Positions 1 to 9,929 of a stretch of 64,000 bases of DNA are shown one piece after another. How positions within the stretch are numbered: the stretch's first letter is position 1; every line of letters begins with the position of its first letter. A program made the translations under genes and the position numbers. Source of the stretch: Meconema thalassinum (taxonomy: Eukaryota > Arthropoda > Insecta > Orthoptera > Tettigoniidae); assembly GCA_946902985.2 (NCBI GenBank), contig CAMPQE020000053.1, positions 1 through 64,000 on the forward strand. Reading direction: 5' to 3'. Under the pieces are notes generated by a model that saw only the letters and a list, made by a program, of their open reading frames with translations, made no database searches and was not told where the DNA came from.

Positions 1-1355
1 AAATCTTAAAATGCCGTCTTTCCAACGACAAAAACAACTCTGTAAAGAACACAACAGAACTAGTAACAGCATTGAACACCCTACAAATGAAACCTAGCTT
101 CAGGCTAGTATCCTTCGACGTAACTAACATGTACACCAATATTCCGATTATTGAAGCAATCAACACTATCGAAAACAACTTAAAATCCAACAATTCGGTA
201 AAAGAAATTGAAGAGATTGTGAGATTACTGAGGGTCGTTCTCACCCAAAACGTGTTTCAATTCGACAATAAAATATACACACAGAGAGAAGGCCTAGCAA
301 TGGGATTGCCACTAAGTGGGTTAATCGCTGACATCTTCATCAATGCACTAGAAAATGCGTTCTTAGAAAAGACTTCAACAAAGGGAATAGTAATATGGAA
401 AAGATACGTAGATGATGTAATTTTCATCTACGATACTGAACTAACAAGCGAAGAAACAATTCTGCAATCCATTAATAGCCTTCACCATTCTATCAAATTC
501 ACTAAGGAATCCGAAATAGACCGGAAAATAAATTATCTCGATATAACTATTGAACGTAAAGACAACGACCTTTCATATTCCATATTCCGGAAAGCAACAC
601 AAACCTCGCATGCAATCGACAATCAGTCTAATCAACCCAGTACGCACAAACTAGCGGGTTTCAATTCAATGGTGCACAGGGCTTTAAACATACCCATGTC
701 AAAAGACAACTATAATAAGGAAATAAGAACTATTATGCAAATAGCAAAGGAAAACAACTTCTCGCCAAGCAAAATAAATCAAATTATAGCCAAACATAAA
801 AATAAAGATAAAACGATTCCCAAACCGGACAGTAATGAGAAAAAATTTGCGCGTTTCAACTATGTGAATGCGAATACATATAAAATCACTAACCTATTCA
901 AAAAGCAAGGCATAAAGATAGCTTTCACGACGAAAAACACAACCGCTAGGCACCTCCTAAATAGTAATCTAAATAAACGTGACCCGTATTCAAGGTCAGG
1001 GGTATATTCTATAACGTGCCAAGACACCGATTGTCAAGCTAATTACATCGGGCAGAGTGGAAGGCGAGTAGACACACGTTATAATGAACATAGAAATGCG
1101 ATAAGATACGGAACACATTCAGCCGTGTGCGAACATATGTGTGACGCAGGGCATAGCTTTACCAACATAGAGTCGGACCTTAAAATAATCCATCACGAAT
1201 CGAAAGGCAGAGCTCTTGACATAAAGGAAGCAATCGAGATACACCTAGCCAAACGAAACAATCCCAACAATCTAAATGAACACACGTTCATGGAGAGCTC
1301 ACCCCTCTTCACGCTACTAAAAAACACACCCTGTCGGAAACAAAACACAATTTAG
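1..1355 (+). pseudogene. PLE unit A reverse transcriptase / GIY-YIG endonuclease, 3' part
   Basis: The frame is already open at the window edge and ends at a stop at 1353-1355. It encodes the RT palm (LVSFDVTNMYTNIP, then the YVDDV catalytic box) and, near the C terminus, a GIY-YIG nuclease (GVYSITC followed by YIGQSGRR and a downstream N-E-H stretch). RT and nuclease together carry out target-primed insertion in PLEs. Unit A differs from unit B at the conserved MGSPLSG segment, where Ser is replaced by Leu (MGLPLSG), and at a few other positions. The copy is incomplete here only because the window begins inside it; the Ser-to-Leu change may have inactivated it. A TTG at 72 opens the longest called ORF, but the frame clearly continues upstream, so this is not a real start. 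Confidence 0.88.
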
Positions 1356-2179
1356 CGACACAGCCAAGCTAGATAAAAAAAGGGGGGAAATTAGGGGGTT
1401 TTTAATAGGTAAATGTTATCTGGATCAGGTGTACGATGTACTTTTCTTCTGCAATAAACCAAGGCCCATATTAGAGGTAGTATTAAAGGTGCCGGGACGT
1501 CCTCATAATACCGTCAACGCTTAGTTCGAATGGGTTATGCTCCACGCGTGGCGAGGACTAATCCACGGTCTTTAATAGTTGTAGATCCACCTCATTCAAT
1601 AACATACATCTTATCTAGGTTGGCAACACCTCACATAAACACATCGCGATCACTCCCCACAGCACGTAGGGACAGGGGGGGAAGGCAGGGAAAAACCAGT
1701 CGTTAAGATAACCACCGCAGTCGACCGCACAGCGAGTTCAAGTGAGCACGGAAACTGCGAATAGCTGTAGTACGGAAGACAATCAGATAAGTAGTTAGCC
1801 TAAAATTGTATAGTTTAACCATAGTTTACAACCATATAATCTCTCTAAAGTACAATCTCCGGATAGCCATCACCATTTAGCATTACACCTAATATATATA
1901 CTGCATTTAGCATACACTGACAGTTGCAGTACCAATACTGCAACTAAATAATTGTACATATTGTAAATATTTTCACCTGTATTTCAAACATAGATTTTAT
2001 AGCCTAAGTGTATTGGATCTGATGATGATCGCTTGACGATCGAAACTGGTCATCCTAGTGTTTTATTAATCTCATGTAATTTATTTCAGGATTAGGGCAT
2101 AACCCATCTCTTTTGGGTACATTCGTGTTGACCGACTGAAAAGCACTAAACTCTTGTTTACTAAGGCAACACTGAAAAT
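1356..2179 (+). repeat. PLE pLTR/spacer between units A and B
   Basis: About 820 bases without a credible ORF separate the stop of unit A from the first ATG of unit B. The same spacer recurs at 4630-5453 with few differences. It begins with a poly-purine run, carries a hammerhead ribozyme at 2015-2055 and ends just before the ATG at 2180. A TTATTTCAGG sequence near 2083-2092 could be a 3' splice site, as some Penelope elements have a 5' intron, but nothing else supports this. Confidence 0.8.
2015..2055 (+). ncRNA. Hammerhead ribozyme (type I, minimal) in PLE spacer
   Basis: All conserved core parts are present in order. Stem I 5' strand GGAT is at 2015-2018 and core CTGATGA at 2019-2025. A perfect 5-bp stem II follows (GATCG 2027-2031, loop CTTGA, CGATC 2037-2041). 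Then come GAAA at 2042-2045, a very short stem III (AC/GT with a 2-nt loop) and the cleavage triplet GTC at 2049-2051. Stem I closes with ATCC at 2052-2055. Predicted self-cleavage is after C2051. Very short stem III hammerheads in the repeats of PLEs are an established family, thought to process tandem transcripts into unit-length RNA. Confidence 0.88.
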
Positions 2180-4629
2180 ATGGCTTCAAACACCACAATG
2201 TTCACGGCTAGTCAGGCAAATCGTGAAGCCAAGAAATTCAAATCACTCAGGCTTAAACTCATGAATTTAGACAAGTCAATTTGGTTCAACAAAAAATGTA
2301 TAGAACTAAACCTCACCCCTAAATACGTACCAATTAAAACCGTACCGAACACACCAGCCTCGATCATTTCACTAAACAAGCCAAAGCGCTTTGGATAAAA
2401 AACGAATTAAGATTTGCATACATAAGAAAGCAAAAAATTAACCAACAATTATACGACATTCAATTGCAACTAAGTAATTTCTGGCACGCAGCCCAATGGG
2501 ACAGCTTCGCCGAACACCTACATGACACCATCAAAATCAGAGCAACGAGGAAGCATGAAACGCTAGAAAATAAAGTAAGAAAACTAGGAGAAACACAGAA
2601 CCATCAATCTAACGAACAACACACGAATAACAATGAATTCAATTTCCACAGCAGAGTAAACAACAGAACGAACGTAACCTTTTCTCAAGGTGAAATGAAT
2701 ATGTTAGACAAAGGTTTGAAATACAACTGCACAGACGCACACACGAACCACAATATAAAACAGTTAATCACAGATATTGAGATAGCCAGTCACAAGCTCC
2801 CAGCAGAAGACAGGGAATTAACCAAAAATCTCGCCACCAACGAAGCCAAAAAAATCCTCAGACGAGAGGGCGATAGCAATAACATTCAAAACAACAAACA
2901 AATCAAAGAAATAAAGTCGTTGAAACAAAAAATAAAAGAACATGACTTAATCATCACAAAAGCAGATAAGGGAAACACTACAGTAATTTTGAACAAAACA
3001 GAATACATTGAAAAAACAGTCGAATTCCTAAACAACAACGAAATCAAGGAATTAACAAAAGACCCCACCAACAAATTCCAAAAACAAATAAAAAGTGCGC
3101 TAAAAGAAACAGAATACATACTGACCAAAGCCGAAAAATCAAAACTAATAAACATGAACCCGAAAATACCGTCATTGAGGGGACAACCAAAAATACACAA
3201 AAAGGAATGCCCAATGAGACCAATAGTCAATTGTAGGAATGCCCCTAATTACAAAATCAGCAAAGAGTTACTAAAAATCTTAAAATGCCGTCTTTCCAAC
3301 GACAAAAACAACTCTGTAAAGAACACAACAGAACTAGTAACAGCATTGAACACCCTACAAATGAAACCTAGCTTCAGGCTAGTATCCTTCGACGTAACTA
3401 ACATGTACACCAATATTCCGATTATTGAAGCAATCAACACTATCGAAAACAACTTAAAATCCAACAATTCGGTAAAAGAAATTGAAGAGATTGTGAGATT
3501 ACTGAGGGTCGTTCTCACCCAAAACGTGTTTCAATTCGACAATAAAATATACACACAGAGAGAAGGCCTAGCAATGGGATCGCCACTAAGTGGGTTAATC
3601 GCTGACATCTTCATCAATGCACTAGAAAATGCGTTCTTAGAAAAGACTTCAACAAAGGGAATAGTAATATGGAAAAGATACGTAGATGATGTAATTTGCA
3701 TCTACGATACTGAACTAACAAGCGAAGAAACAATTCTGCAATCCATTAATAGCCTTCACCATTCTATCAAATTCACTAAGGAATCCGAAATAGACCGGAA
3801 AATAAATTATCTCGATATAACTATTGAACGTAAAGACAACGACCTTTCATATTCCATATTCCGGAAAGCAACACAAACCTCGCATGCAATCGACAATCAG
3901 TCTAATCACCCCAGTACGCACAAACTAGCGGGTTTCAATTCAATGGTGCACAGGGCTTTAAACATACCCATGTCAAAAGACAACTATAATAAGGAAATAA
4001 GAACTATTATGCAAATAGCAAAGGAAAACAACTTCTCGCCAAGCAAAATAAATCAAATTATAGCCAAACATAAAAATAAAGATAAAACGATTCCCAAACC
4101 GGACAGTAATGAGAAAAAATTTGCGCGTTTCAACTATGTGAATGCGAATACATATAAAATCACTAACCTATTCAAAAAGCAAGGCATAAAGATAGCTTTC
4201 ACGACGAAAAACACAACCGCTAGGCACCTCCTAAATAGTAATCTAAATAAACGTGACCCGTATTCAAGGTCAGGGGTATATTCTATAACGTGCCAAGACA
4301 CCGATTGTCAAGCTAATTACATCGGGCAGAGTGGAAGGCGAGTAGACACACGTTATAATGAACATAGAAATGCGATAAGATACGGAACACATTCAGCCGT
4401 GTGCGAACATATGTGTGACGCAGGGCATAGCTTTACCAACATAGAGTCGGACCTTAAAATAATCCATCACGAATCGAAAGGCAGAGCTCTTGACATAAAG
4501 GAAGCAATCGAGATACACCTAGCCAAACGAAACAATCCCAACAATCTAAATGAACACACGTTCATGGAGAGCTCACCCCTCTTCACGCTACTAAAAAACA
4601 CACCCTGTCGGAAACAAAACACAATTTAG
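2180..4629 (+). pseudogene. PLE unit B RT / GIY-YIG polyprotein, one frameshift near the N terminus
   Basis: An ATG at 2180 opens a 72-codon frame that ends at 2398. A second, overlapping frame is open from before 2360 to the stop at 4627-4629 and carries everything downstream, so one frameshift lies roughly between 2300 and 2398. The long part has an N-terminal PLE region, the ADKGNTTVIL and LRGQPKIHK conserved segments, the RT palm with LVSFDVTNMYTNIP, an intact MGSPLSG, YVDDV, and a C-terminal GIY-YIG nuclease with a Cys pair (TCQDTDC) inside. Total length, about 810 codons, fits a full-length Penelope protein. The bias towards A on the coding strand is strong. Apart from the frameshift it looks complete. 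Confidence 0.9.
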
Positions 4630-5453
4630 CGACACAGCCAAGCTAGATAAAATAAGAGGGGAAATTAGGGGGTTTTTAATAGTTAAATGTTATCTGGATC
4701 AGGTGTACGATGTACTTTTCTTCTGCAATAAACCAAGGCCCATATTAGAGGTAGTATTAAAGGTGCCGGGACGTCCTCATAAGACCGTCAACGCTTAGTT
4801 CGAATGGGTTATGCTCCACGCGTGGCGAGGACTAATCCACGGTCTTTAATAGTTGTAGATCCACCTCATTCAATAACATACATCTTATCTAGGTTGGCAA
4901 CACCTCACATAAACACATCGCGATCACTCCCCACAGCACGTAGGGACAGGGGGGGAAGGCAGGGAAAAACCAGTCGTTAAGATAACCACCGGAGTCGACC
5001 GCACAGCGAGTTCAAGTGAGCACGGAAACTGCGAATAGCTGTAGTACGGAAGACAATCAGATAAGTAGTTAGCCTAAAATTGTATAGTTTAACCATAGTT
5101 TACAACCATATAATCTCTCTAAAGTACAATCTCCGGATAGCCATCATCATTTAGCATTACACCTAACATATATACTGCATTTAGCATACACTGACAGTTG
5201 CAGTACCAATACTGCAACTAAATAATTGTACATATTGTAAATATTTTCACCTGTATTTCAAACATAGATTTTATAGCCTAAGTGTATTGGATCTGATGAT
5301 GATCGCTTGACGATCGAAACTGGTCATCCTAGTGTTTTATTAATCTCATGTAATTTATTTCAGGATTAGGGCATAACCCATCTCTTTTGGGTACATTCGT
5401 GTTGACCGACTGAAAAGCACTAAACTCTTGTTTACTAAGGCAACACTGAAAAT
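4630..5453 (+). repeat. PLE pLTR/spacer after unit B
   Basis: This is a second copy of the 1356-2179 spacer at an offset of 3274, with scattered substitutions. It contains the second hammerhead (5289-5329). It ends at an ATG at 5454-5456, which is the start codon of a third unit that is cut off after a few codons. Confidence 0.85.
5289..5329 (+). ncRNA. Hammerhead ribozyme, second copy in the PLE array
   Basis: This is identical in all core and stem bases to the copy at 2015-2055. GGAT is at 5289-5292, CTGATGA 5293-5299, stem II 5301-5305 with 5311-5315, GAAAC 5316-5320, GTC 5323-5325 and closing ATCC 5326-5329. Two intact ribozymes 3274 bases apart would release exactly one unit-length RNA from a read-through transcript. 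Confidence 0.88.
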
Positions 5454-5467
5454 ATGGCTTCAAACAA

Positions 5468-6346
5468 CACAAATTTCTGATTCATTAGAGACAGCCACGG
5501 AACAGATTAATCAGCTGAGTACACAAGCTGTGAAGACAGGACTCCAGTTCTCCTTTGAGACGACTGTGTTCATAACTAATATCGTAACGGCGCCCAAACA
5601 CCTTGCTGTGGAACAAGGAAAAATTAAGCGATTTGCAAAGGTTAAGTACCAGGGAGAAATTATAACACCTAATGTATAAGAGAAAGAAGCATTCACATCA
5701 CGCATGAGTAAAATGGAAATGACCTACCATTGAACTAAGGTCATCTATAAGAAAAGGTCAGTATCCTTCAATGCAAAACTAAAACATTACTGCAGTATCA
5801 TCCGTCCGGAGGTCTTGTATGCTTCTGAATGCCTCACGATGAACAAGAAAGGCTTGGTCGAGAAACTGGAGGCCAAAGAAAGGATAATTTTGAGAATGAT
5901 ATTGGGTCCCATCAAAGACAATAGAGAATACAGAAGACGTCATAACCATGAACTATTTACTCATGTGGAGAAGATAAGTGACGTCATCCGGAAGAGAAGG
6001 ATAACATTTTTTTGGACATGTGAAACGAATGAGCCCAACCGCAACATAACTTACCTTCAGGAGAGGAAAACAAAATGGGCCTGGTTCATTGAACTGGATA
6101 AAGCTCTGAAAGAAGTGGGGATTTCACCAACATACATTCAGGAGCGTGCCCCACTCAAAAGGAAACTTCAAGCTTGCAAATGTTTCCAAGAAAAACCGAA
6201 GCTGAAAACGGGAAGAATTTGGAGCCAGGAACGGAAGGAGGTCCACCGAGAACGAATGCGGGTGTACTGGGCAAACATCAAAGCCTGTAGGAGACAGTTG
6301 GAATGAGGCGGTCCATAGATGGCCTATACGAAATGAATGAATGAAT
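5468..6346 (+). pseudogene. LINE (non-LTR retrotransposon) 3' fragment, decayed
   Basis: Frames at about 5460-5679 and 5815-6306 look like consecutive parts of a LINE reverse transcriptase C-terminal half. The first has the INQLSTQAVKTGLQF and KVKYQGEII segments that follow the RT palm. The second begins VLYASECLTM and continues EAKERIILRMILGPIKDN, the usual thumb/C-terminal pattern. A frameshift or stop separates them at 5680-5810. The element is 5'-truncated where it meets the PLE, and a short ATGA-type repeat at about 6330-6345 marks the typical 3' tail. The clade is uncertain. Confidence 0.75.
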
Positions 6347-6928
6347 AATGGGGGAAATGGCGTGCAGCATTGAAACTCAACAACAAAAACGAACACAAAC
6401 AACGACGACAGTAATGTATTCTTTTCGCTCAGCATTTTAGCCGCTTTGCGAAGGCTCAACGCAATTCTGCGAAAGAAGAGACGCTATCACATACATATGC
6501 TCTTCGATTATCCACAGGCGAATGTTAGCTGGGATGCGAAAGGTGCAAACATAAACGCCTTTTCCTTTTTTGCATCTGGCATATAGAAATCTAACGCCTT
6601 TGGATCGGAAAAATTAGTTGGCTAAGAATCAATCCCAAAACACTCATGCTCACAGAGCTGTGATTCCAAAATTTTCAACAAGACACTCTGTATTTTCTGT
6701 TAAATATAAATTCAATTGCAAAACATTCAGACTGTATGAAATGCATATTATTGAGCAATGAAAATGGAATCTGATCCCTATAATTCTTAAAGACATATTT
6801 CCTGGTAGTCTTATTGATGAAAGTATCTCCAATTATAATTTCACTACTTTGATCTCCATACCTTGACTATTATTTCACTTCCTATAATAATGTACCATAC
6901 TTCCGACTGTTAGTACTAACTATTTCAG
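6347..6928. other. Spacer, no gene recognised
   Basis: AT-rich sequence between the LINE tail and the zinc-finger exon. Small frames on both strands show no recognisable protein. It probably includes intron sequence of the downstream gene: TACTAAC at 6914-6920 and TTTCAG ending at 6928 resemble a branch point and 3' splice site, though they are closer together than usual. Confidence 0.5.
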
Positions 6929-8171
6929 GCTGATATGTGCTGATACGTTAAATCCGGCTGCAATGAATATACATGATGTTGTTAGTAGTGAAAGACAGTA
7001 TACTAACACTGCCTCTAGAGAAAAATTGTCTATCATGCAAAACTTCGATACAAATATTTCAGGCCATAGTGGCAATACTCGATACAAATACAAATTATGC
7101 AAAAGAAAAGTCATCTCCAAACAACCTTCTAAGAAACTCAAGCGATTCTATACCGACGAGAAAGTATATTCATGTGCCGTATGCGAAACCAAGTTATCCC
7201 GCAGCAGCGATTTTGACTCACACATGCTTATCCATAGTGGCGAGAAAAAACACTCCTGTAGCGTATGCGGGGCCAAATTTAGGCAGGAAGCAAATCTAAA
7301 GGAACATAGTGTCATCCATGTTGGTGAGAAATCATACCCCTGTAGCGTATGCGAAGCTAAATTTAACACGAAGGGTGCTTTGAAGGGACACATGCTAATC
7401 CACAGTGGTGAGAAACCATACTCCTGTAGCCTATGCGAAGCCAAATTCCGTCAGCAAGGAGTTTTGAAGCGACACATGGTAATCCATAGTGGTGAGAAGG
7501 CATATTCATGTTCGGTGTGTGATGCCAAATTTACCAACAGAGGTAATTTGAAGTCACACTTCCGAATACATAGTGGAGAGAAACCATATTCGTGTAACGT
7601 ATGCGATGGCAAATTTAGCCATAGTGGACATATGAAGCAACACCTTCTCATCCATAGTGGCGAGAAACCATACTCTTGTAGCGTTTGCGAAGCCAAATTT
7701 AGCCAGAGAGGAGCTTTCAAGGCACACATGGTTAATCATAGTGGCGAAAAGGCATATTCATGTGCCGTGTGTGAAGCCAAATTTACTGACAGAGGAAATT
7801 TGAAGTCCCACCTCCGAATCCATACTGGAAAGAAACCATATTCCTGTAACGTATGTGAAGACAAATTTACCCACAGAGGAAATTTGAAGCGACACATTCT
7901 GATCCATAGTGGCGAGAAGCCGTATTCGTGTAGCGTGTGCAAAGCCAAATTTAACCGGATAGGAGCTTTGAAGCGACACATGGTAATCCATAGTGGCCTG
8001 AAGGCATTTTCATGTGCCGTATGCGAAGCCAAATTCGCCCTAAGAGGAACTTTAATAACTCACATGAAAATTCACAGTGGCAGAAAGCCATATTCCTGTG
8101 CCGTGTGCGCAGCCAAATTTACCCACAGAGGAAATTTGAATACACACATCCGAATCCATACTGGAGAGTAG
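6929..8171 (+). CDS. C2H2 zinc-finger protein, probable terminal exon with 12 fingers
   Basis: An ATG at 6963 gives 402 residues, but the frame is already open from a candidate splice acceptor at 6928, so this may be the last exon of a larger gene. After about 60 residues without fingers come twelve consecutive C2H2 fingers. They follow the pattern YSCxVCxAKF, then HxxIHSGEKP linkers, and the protein ends right after the last linker (HTGE, stop 8169-8171). Such arrays bind DNA in the nucleus, usually as transcription regulators. The residues expected to contact DNA differ between fingers, while the scaffold is almost repeated. No N-terminal effector domain (KRAB, ZAD, BTB) is visible here. 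The frame is intact, in contrast to nearly everything around it. Confidence 0.85.
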
Positions 8172-8322
8172 CGCGTCCGATGACAATGTTATCCAAGGGC
8201 GACATATGAAGAAACACTTGTTTATCCACACCGCGATAACCTTGAATAGATTACCATCTGCGTAATATATGTTATTCCCACACAAGATTTATGAACCAAC
8301 ATCCTAAACCTTAAAGGACGAA

Positions 8323-8328
8323 AATAAA
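8323..8328 (+). terminator. Candidate polyadenylation signal AATAAA
   Basis: AATAAA lies about 150 bases after the zinc-finger stop codon, a normal distance for a cleavage and polyadenylation signal. Confidence 0.45.
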
Positions 8329-8699
8329 TTTTTTATAATGTTGTTGTTTCCTACCTACCAAATACCTCTGTACATTAGCTGTTTTCAGAAACATCTCTCC
8401 TGATTACCATTCCATTTGTTACTCTATATACTCATCTTATATTCATCATTCTTATGTAACACCACACTTTTAAATCTTATTTTCCCTTATTTTCAAATGC
8501 GGCAACAGACCAAGTTTCAAATCCTTCGATTGGCACTAGCCAGAAAATTGAAATCTGATTTTTTAAACTTCAATCTATATTCAATATCAACGCAATTCTT
8601 TTAAGTATAACTGTCTTCGTTGTACGAGAGAACCTACCTCTTATATCCTCTTTGCTACGTCCATAACTTTTAACCAAGCAGCAAAAGTCTCCTGCATAC
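8329..8699. other. Spacer, no gene recognised
   Basis: AT-rich sequence. A short plus-strand frame at 8416-8604 is low-complexity and hydrophobic and looks accidental. Nothing else seen. Confidence 0.5.
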
Positions 8700-9053
8700 T
8701 TACACTTTTCACCTGCCTATTTTAAGTCAATAGACCTTTGAGATTTCCTTTGCCTACATTTGTTTTATATGCTTTGAGTTTCCTGAAGAGGGAGTCCAAA
8801 CCTTTTTAAATTCATTCAATTACTTTCATAAATCGTCTATGATGAGAATGTCCATATTAAAGCACAGAGTTGAGAAGAGTTCTCGGTGAATTTTTAATTC
8901 TACACAGTTTTTTCATCTTTTTTTCATTGCTTGTTCAATGTTTAATTTGATAATTATGGGTGGCAAACTACAGCCTTGCCTTACTCGTTTATGAATACCA
9001 GATGCTCTCTTATGTTCTTCAGCTTGTGTAACTGCCGTCTGAATTCTGTATAG
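8700..9053 (-). pseudogene. LINE reverse transcriptase remnant, minus strand
   Basis: Read on the minus strand, bases around 8930-9040 encode VRQGCSLPPIIIKLNIEQAM. This matches the GVRQGCSLSP segment of LINE reverse transcriptases (RTE/L1/CR1-like palm). Downstream on the same strand there are weaker matches (IDDL in the catalytic position) broken by stops and frameshifts. It is too short and decayed to assign to a clade. Confidence 0.5.
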
Positions 9054-9802
9054 TGTTAGGTCCCAGGCCCCTGTAGGGCTTAATCACCCTTTTTTCACGC
9101 CGCTACCTCATACAGCAAAGCAACAACGATAACAATTACACTGGCTGTTCGAACCAACTTTCATACATTGCCACACAATGTAAACATGTAGTCAGCAGCT
9201 ATGTCGGGCACACCTCAACACGAGAATGCTGATTCAATGCTACCACATTACGGTAGCCTAACTACTATAAAAGACCCCGCCCGCAGAAGGAAGATGCCTT
9301 TCGCCGGAAGAGTCACTGTCCGTCGTCATTGCTGCCGAGTAGGTGAGTGTTGCTCAAGGTTTATCCTTAATAATTCCTTCCAAACTCCGAACCTCTGTTA
9401 ATTTGTAATCGTCTTTATTTACATTTTTTTAACACTTAATTCATTTGTACCGCAGGGAGCTCTCCAGTACTACTACACTCTCATCATTTGTGAAATTAAA
9501 CCACCCTTACGCATTTAAACTGACCCCTTGTATTTCTTAAACGCCCTCACTTAAATCCCAGACTTCTAGCTCGCCCTAAGCTAAGCATTCCCACTACACC
9601 ACGCTTACACAGCCTACTTGGCTGCCCGCAGCGCTCAGCCATTTTCGTGCCCGCTCGCGAGACGAGGCCGCTAAGCGAAATTTAGATTCTGCTTGCACCT
9701 CACTTCCTCAGTACAATCTACGCACACGTTTTGTCCTCCAGAAAATTCACAATCCCCACCTATAATACCGCCATTTGTCAGTTACGCCCCTGAGGACATA
9801 TC
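9054..9802 (+). repeat. Candidate LTR of a Gypsy-like element
   Basis: A 749-base block starts TGTTAGG (9054) and ends ATATCA (9802). It contains a TATA box (TATAAAAG, 9266-9273). The sequence right after it, ATTTGGTGGAAGCGCC, resembles the primer-binding region that follows many Ty3/Gypsy LTRs. A GTGAGT splice-donor-like site lies near 9343. No second LTR copy is visible in the window, so the boundaries rest on signals only. Confidence 0.4.
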
Positions 9803-9929
9803 AATTTGGTGGAAGCGCCAAATCTGAACTACGTTCAGGGAGATCCAAGGTGGAACCTACCTCTCGCAAGCCAAGTAAGAAAACCCACCCACCTACCTTT
9901 AAGACCAATACAGAAAAGCGGAAACCCCA
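9803..9929 (+). other. Possible Gypsy-like leader sequence, cut by a LINE
   Basis: C- and A-rich sequence directly after the candidate LTR. It resembles in composition the stretch at 12036-13400 on the far side of the LINE, so the LINE may be nested in one older LTR element. This is inference from composition only. Confidence 0.3.

Larger units (their letters stand above)
1..5467 (+). mobile_element. Penelope-like element (PLE) tandem array, 3274-bp unit
   Basis: Positions 1 onward repeat at 3275 onward with only scattered substitutions, and the spacer after each ORF also repeats at exactly +3274. The array therefore holds the 3' part of unit A (entering from the left edge), all of unit B, and the first bases of unit C. 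Unit C stops just after its start codon near 5454-5467, where sequence turns into a LINE fragment. Head-to-tail partial copies of this kind (pLTRs) are the known organisation of Penelope elements. The coding pattern, RT followed by a GIY-YIG endonuclease, confirms the family. The unit boundary cannot be fixed from the repeats alone. Confidence 0.93.

Noticed and set aside
6914..6928. Firm call of an intron acceptor before the zinc-finger exon
   Set aside because: The TACTAAC and TTTCAG are only about 9 bases apart, shorter than usual, and no upstream exon is visible; kept only as a candidate.
7148..8285. Several minus-strand frames of 60-100 residues across the zinc-finger exon
   Set aside because: They are mirror frames of the repeated C2H2 coding sequence and show the same Cys/His repeat periodicity in reverse, with no independent domain.
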